Source: Chryseobacterium gleum (lineage in GTDB: Bacteria > Bacteroidota > Bacteroidia > Flavobacteriales_D > Sanyastnellaceae). From it: a DNA stretch of 7,088 nucleotides. A program made the translations under genes and the position numbers. The stretch is from positions 1-7,088 of the forward strand of contig CAMDFE010000075.1 in assembly GCA_945897395.1 (NCBI GenBank), written 5' to 3'. The notes below the pieces were generated by a model. The model saw only the letters and a program-made list of their open reading frames with translations, did not search any database and was not told the origin of the DNA. Of the stretch, positions 5,783 through 7,088 are shown piece after piece; within the stretch, counting starts at the first letter, position 1, and each line of letters begins with the position of its first letter.

Positions 5783-7088
5783 GTTTGAATCTTTCCCCTG
5801 AAGAAATTGTACGCAGAGAAGCGCTAGCAAAATTGCGCGCGCTAGGCATTGATCCCTTCCCTGCTGAAGAATTTATTACCACTTCAAACGCCGAAGAAAT
5901 AAAGGCGAACTACGAAGAGGGAAAACAGGTTATTGTAGCCGGACGATTAATGAATCAGCGCATTCAGGGAAAGGCGGGATTCGCCGATCTTTTCGATTCA
6001 ACCGGAAGAGTTCAATTGTACATCAATCAAGATGCATTGTGTCCAGGCGAAGACAAAACGCTTTACCAAGAGGTTGTTCGTCACCTCCTTCATTACGGCG
6101 ATTTCGTGGGTGTTGAAGGAACGCTCTTCACTACCAAGTTGGGAGAAATTTCAATACATGTTTCAGGATTAAAAGTTCTTGCGAAATCGTTGAAGCCACT
6201 TCCAATGGTGAAGACAGATGCAGATGGAAAAGTGCACGATGCGTTCACCGATCCGGAATTGCGCTACCGCATGCGCTACGTAGACCTCGTTGTTAATCCG
6301 AAAGTGAAAGACACCTTCGTGAAGCGCACCAAGATTGTGAACGCTATGCGTAATTTCTTCAACGACAAAGGATATTTGGAAGTTGATACTCCCGTGCTTC
6401 AGCCTATACCTGGAGGAGCTTCTGCTCGTCCGTTTATTACACATCACAACTCGCTCGACATTCCCATGTACTTGCGTATTGCGAATGAATTGTATTTGAA
6501 GAGCTTGATTGTTGGCGGATTCGACGGGGTTTACGAGTTCATCAGAAACTTCCGCAACGAAGGAATTGATCGTACGCACAATCCAGAATTTACAGCGATG
6601 GAAATTTATGTGGCCTACAAAGACTACAACTGGATGATGAATTTCACCGAGCAAATGTTGGAGCATGTTGCCATGGAAGCGCTCGGACAAACTGAAGTTC
6701 AGTTCGGAGAAAAAACATTAAGCTTTAAAGCTCCATTCGCGCGAGTTACCATGACCGAAGCGATTAAGGAGTATACTGGTTTCGATATTACCGGAAAGTC
6801 TGAAGACGAGCTTCGTGCAAAGTGTTTGGAATTGGGGTTAGATGCAGGAGAAAATTTAGGAAAAGGAAAACTCATCGATACCTTGTTCGGTGAGATGTGC
6901 GAGAAGCATTACATTCAACCAACATTCATTACAGATTATCCTGTAGAGATGTCGCCGTTGTGCAAACGTCACCGCGAAAACCCTGAACTTACCGAGCGTT
7001 TCGAATTAATGGTGAACGGAAAAGAATTGGCCAACGCCTATTCTGAATTGAACGATCCTATTGATCAACGCGAACGTTTTGAAGAGCA
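5779..7088 (+). CDS. lysS: Lysyl-tRNA synthetase, class II, 3' end cut off by the window
   Basis: LysS charges tRNA-Lys with lysine using ATP. The frame is open from the ATG at 5779 to the window end, giving 436 complete codons of a protein usually about 500 aa or more. Residues about 50-150 form the OB-fold anticodon-binding domain (VIVAGRLMNQRIQGKAGFAD, then GRVQLYI). The catalytic domain follows: FTDPELRYRMRYVDLV at 156-171, motif 1 around RNFFNDKGYLEVDTPVLQP at 191-209, GGASARPFITHHNSLD, ANELYLKSLIVGGFDGVYEF at 235-254, motif 2 FRNEGIDRTHNPEFT at 258-272, and ELANAYSELNDPIDQRERF near the end. Motif 3 lies beyond the window. One oddity is Ser242, where bacterial LysS proteins usually have Arg (LYLKRL). 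It overlaps rsmI by the 4 bases ATGA, implying translational coupling. The call is firm. Confidence 0.97.
   Translation, partial: MSLNLSPEEIVRREALAKLRALGIDPFPAEEFITTSNAEEIKANYEEGKQVIVAGRLMNQRIQGKAGFADLFDSTGRVQLYINQDALCPGEDKTLYQEVVRHLLHYGDFVGVEGTLFTTKLGEISIHVSGLKVLAKSLKPLPMVKTDADGKVHDAFTDPELRYRMRYVDLVVNPKVKDTFVKRTKIVNAMRNFFNDKGYLEVDTPVLQPIPGGASARPFITHHNSLDIPMYLRIANELYLKSLIVGGFDGVYEFIRNFRNEGIDRTHNPEFTAMEIYVAYKDYNWMMNFTEQMLEHVAMEALGQTEVQFGEKTLSFKAPFARVTMTEAIKEYTGFDITGKSEDELRAKCLELGLDAGENLGKGKLIDTLFGEMCEKHYIQPTFITDYPVEMSPLCKRHRENPELTERFELMVNGKELANAYSELNDPIDQRERFEE

Noticed and set aside
6169..6690. 173-aa open frame on the minus strand
   Set aside because: It is antisense to the conserved catalytic part of lysS and reflects that gene's codon pattern.
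1..7088. Mobile elements, CRISPR arrays, tRNA or rRNA genes, riboswitches
   Set aside because: No transposase or integrase, terminal inverted repeats, regularly spaced repeats or structured RNA gene was seen by eye; gene content and base composition look uniform.

Overview
The window is ordinary chromosomal DNA from a member of the Bacteroidota, most likely close to the Flavobacteriales. This rests on the TonB N-terminus (NKMYGAYTLRKNY followed by one membrane helix), a lysyl-tRNA synthetase of the Bacteroidota type, starts without clear Shine-Dalgarno sequences, and TAnnTTTG-type -7 promoter boxes. No mobile element, CRISPR array, tRNA or rRNA is visible. All genes except the first lie on the + strand.

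Layout: (1) 1-319, minus strand: the 5' part of a secreted alpha/beta-hydrolase, cut by the window edge. (2) 320-414: a short divergent intergenic region. (3) 415-4185: a four-gene envelope operon: a TonB-family energy transducer, a 71-aa two-helix membrane protein, a PstS-like substrate-binding lipoprotein and a 599-aa TPR lipoprotein. No ExbB/ExbD and no ABC permease or ATPase are present, so the binding protein is probably not part of a classical phosphate transporter; its association with TonB and a TPR lipoprotein is the most interesting biological feature. (4) 4186-4292: a strong two-hairpin terminator whose T-tract doubles as a possible -7 box for the next gene, followed by a perfect 15-bp palindrome touching the start codon. 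(5) 4293-7088: a second operon: an unrecognised acidic 274-aa cytoplasmic protein, rsmI (16S rRNA ribose methyltransferase) and lysS (class II lysyl-tRNA synthetase, cut by the window end). Its genes are joined by 4-base ATGA overlaps.

The first operon concerns the cell envelope, in which a TonB protein, two lipoproteins and a small membrane protein may act together. The second is a translation operon pairing rRNA modification with tRNA charging, plus a protein of unknown role. I found no convincing new defence, mobile or RNA system. The points worth a second look are the envelope cluster, the terminator/promoter/palindrome arrangement and the unknown 274-aa protein.
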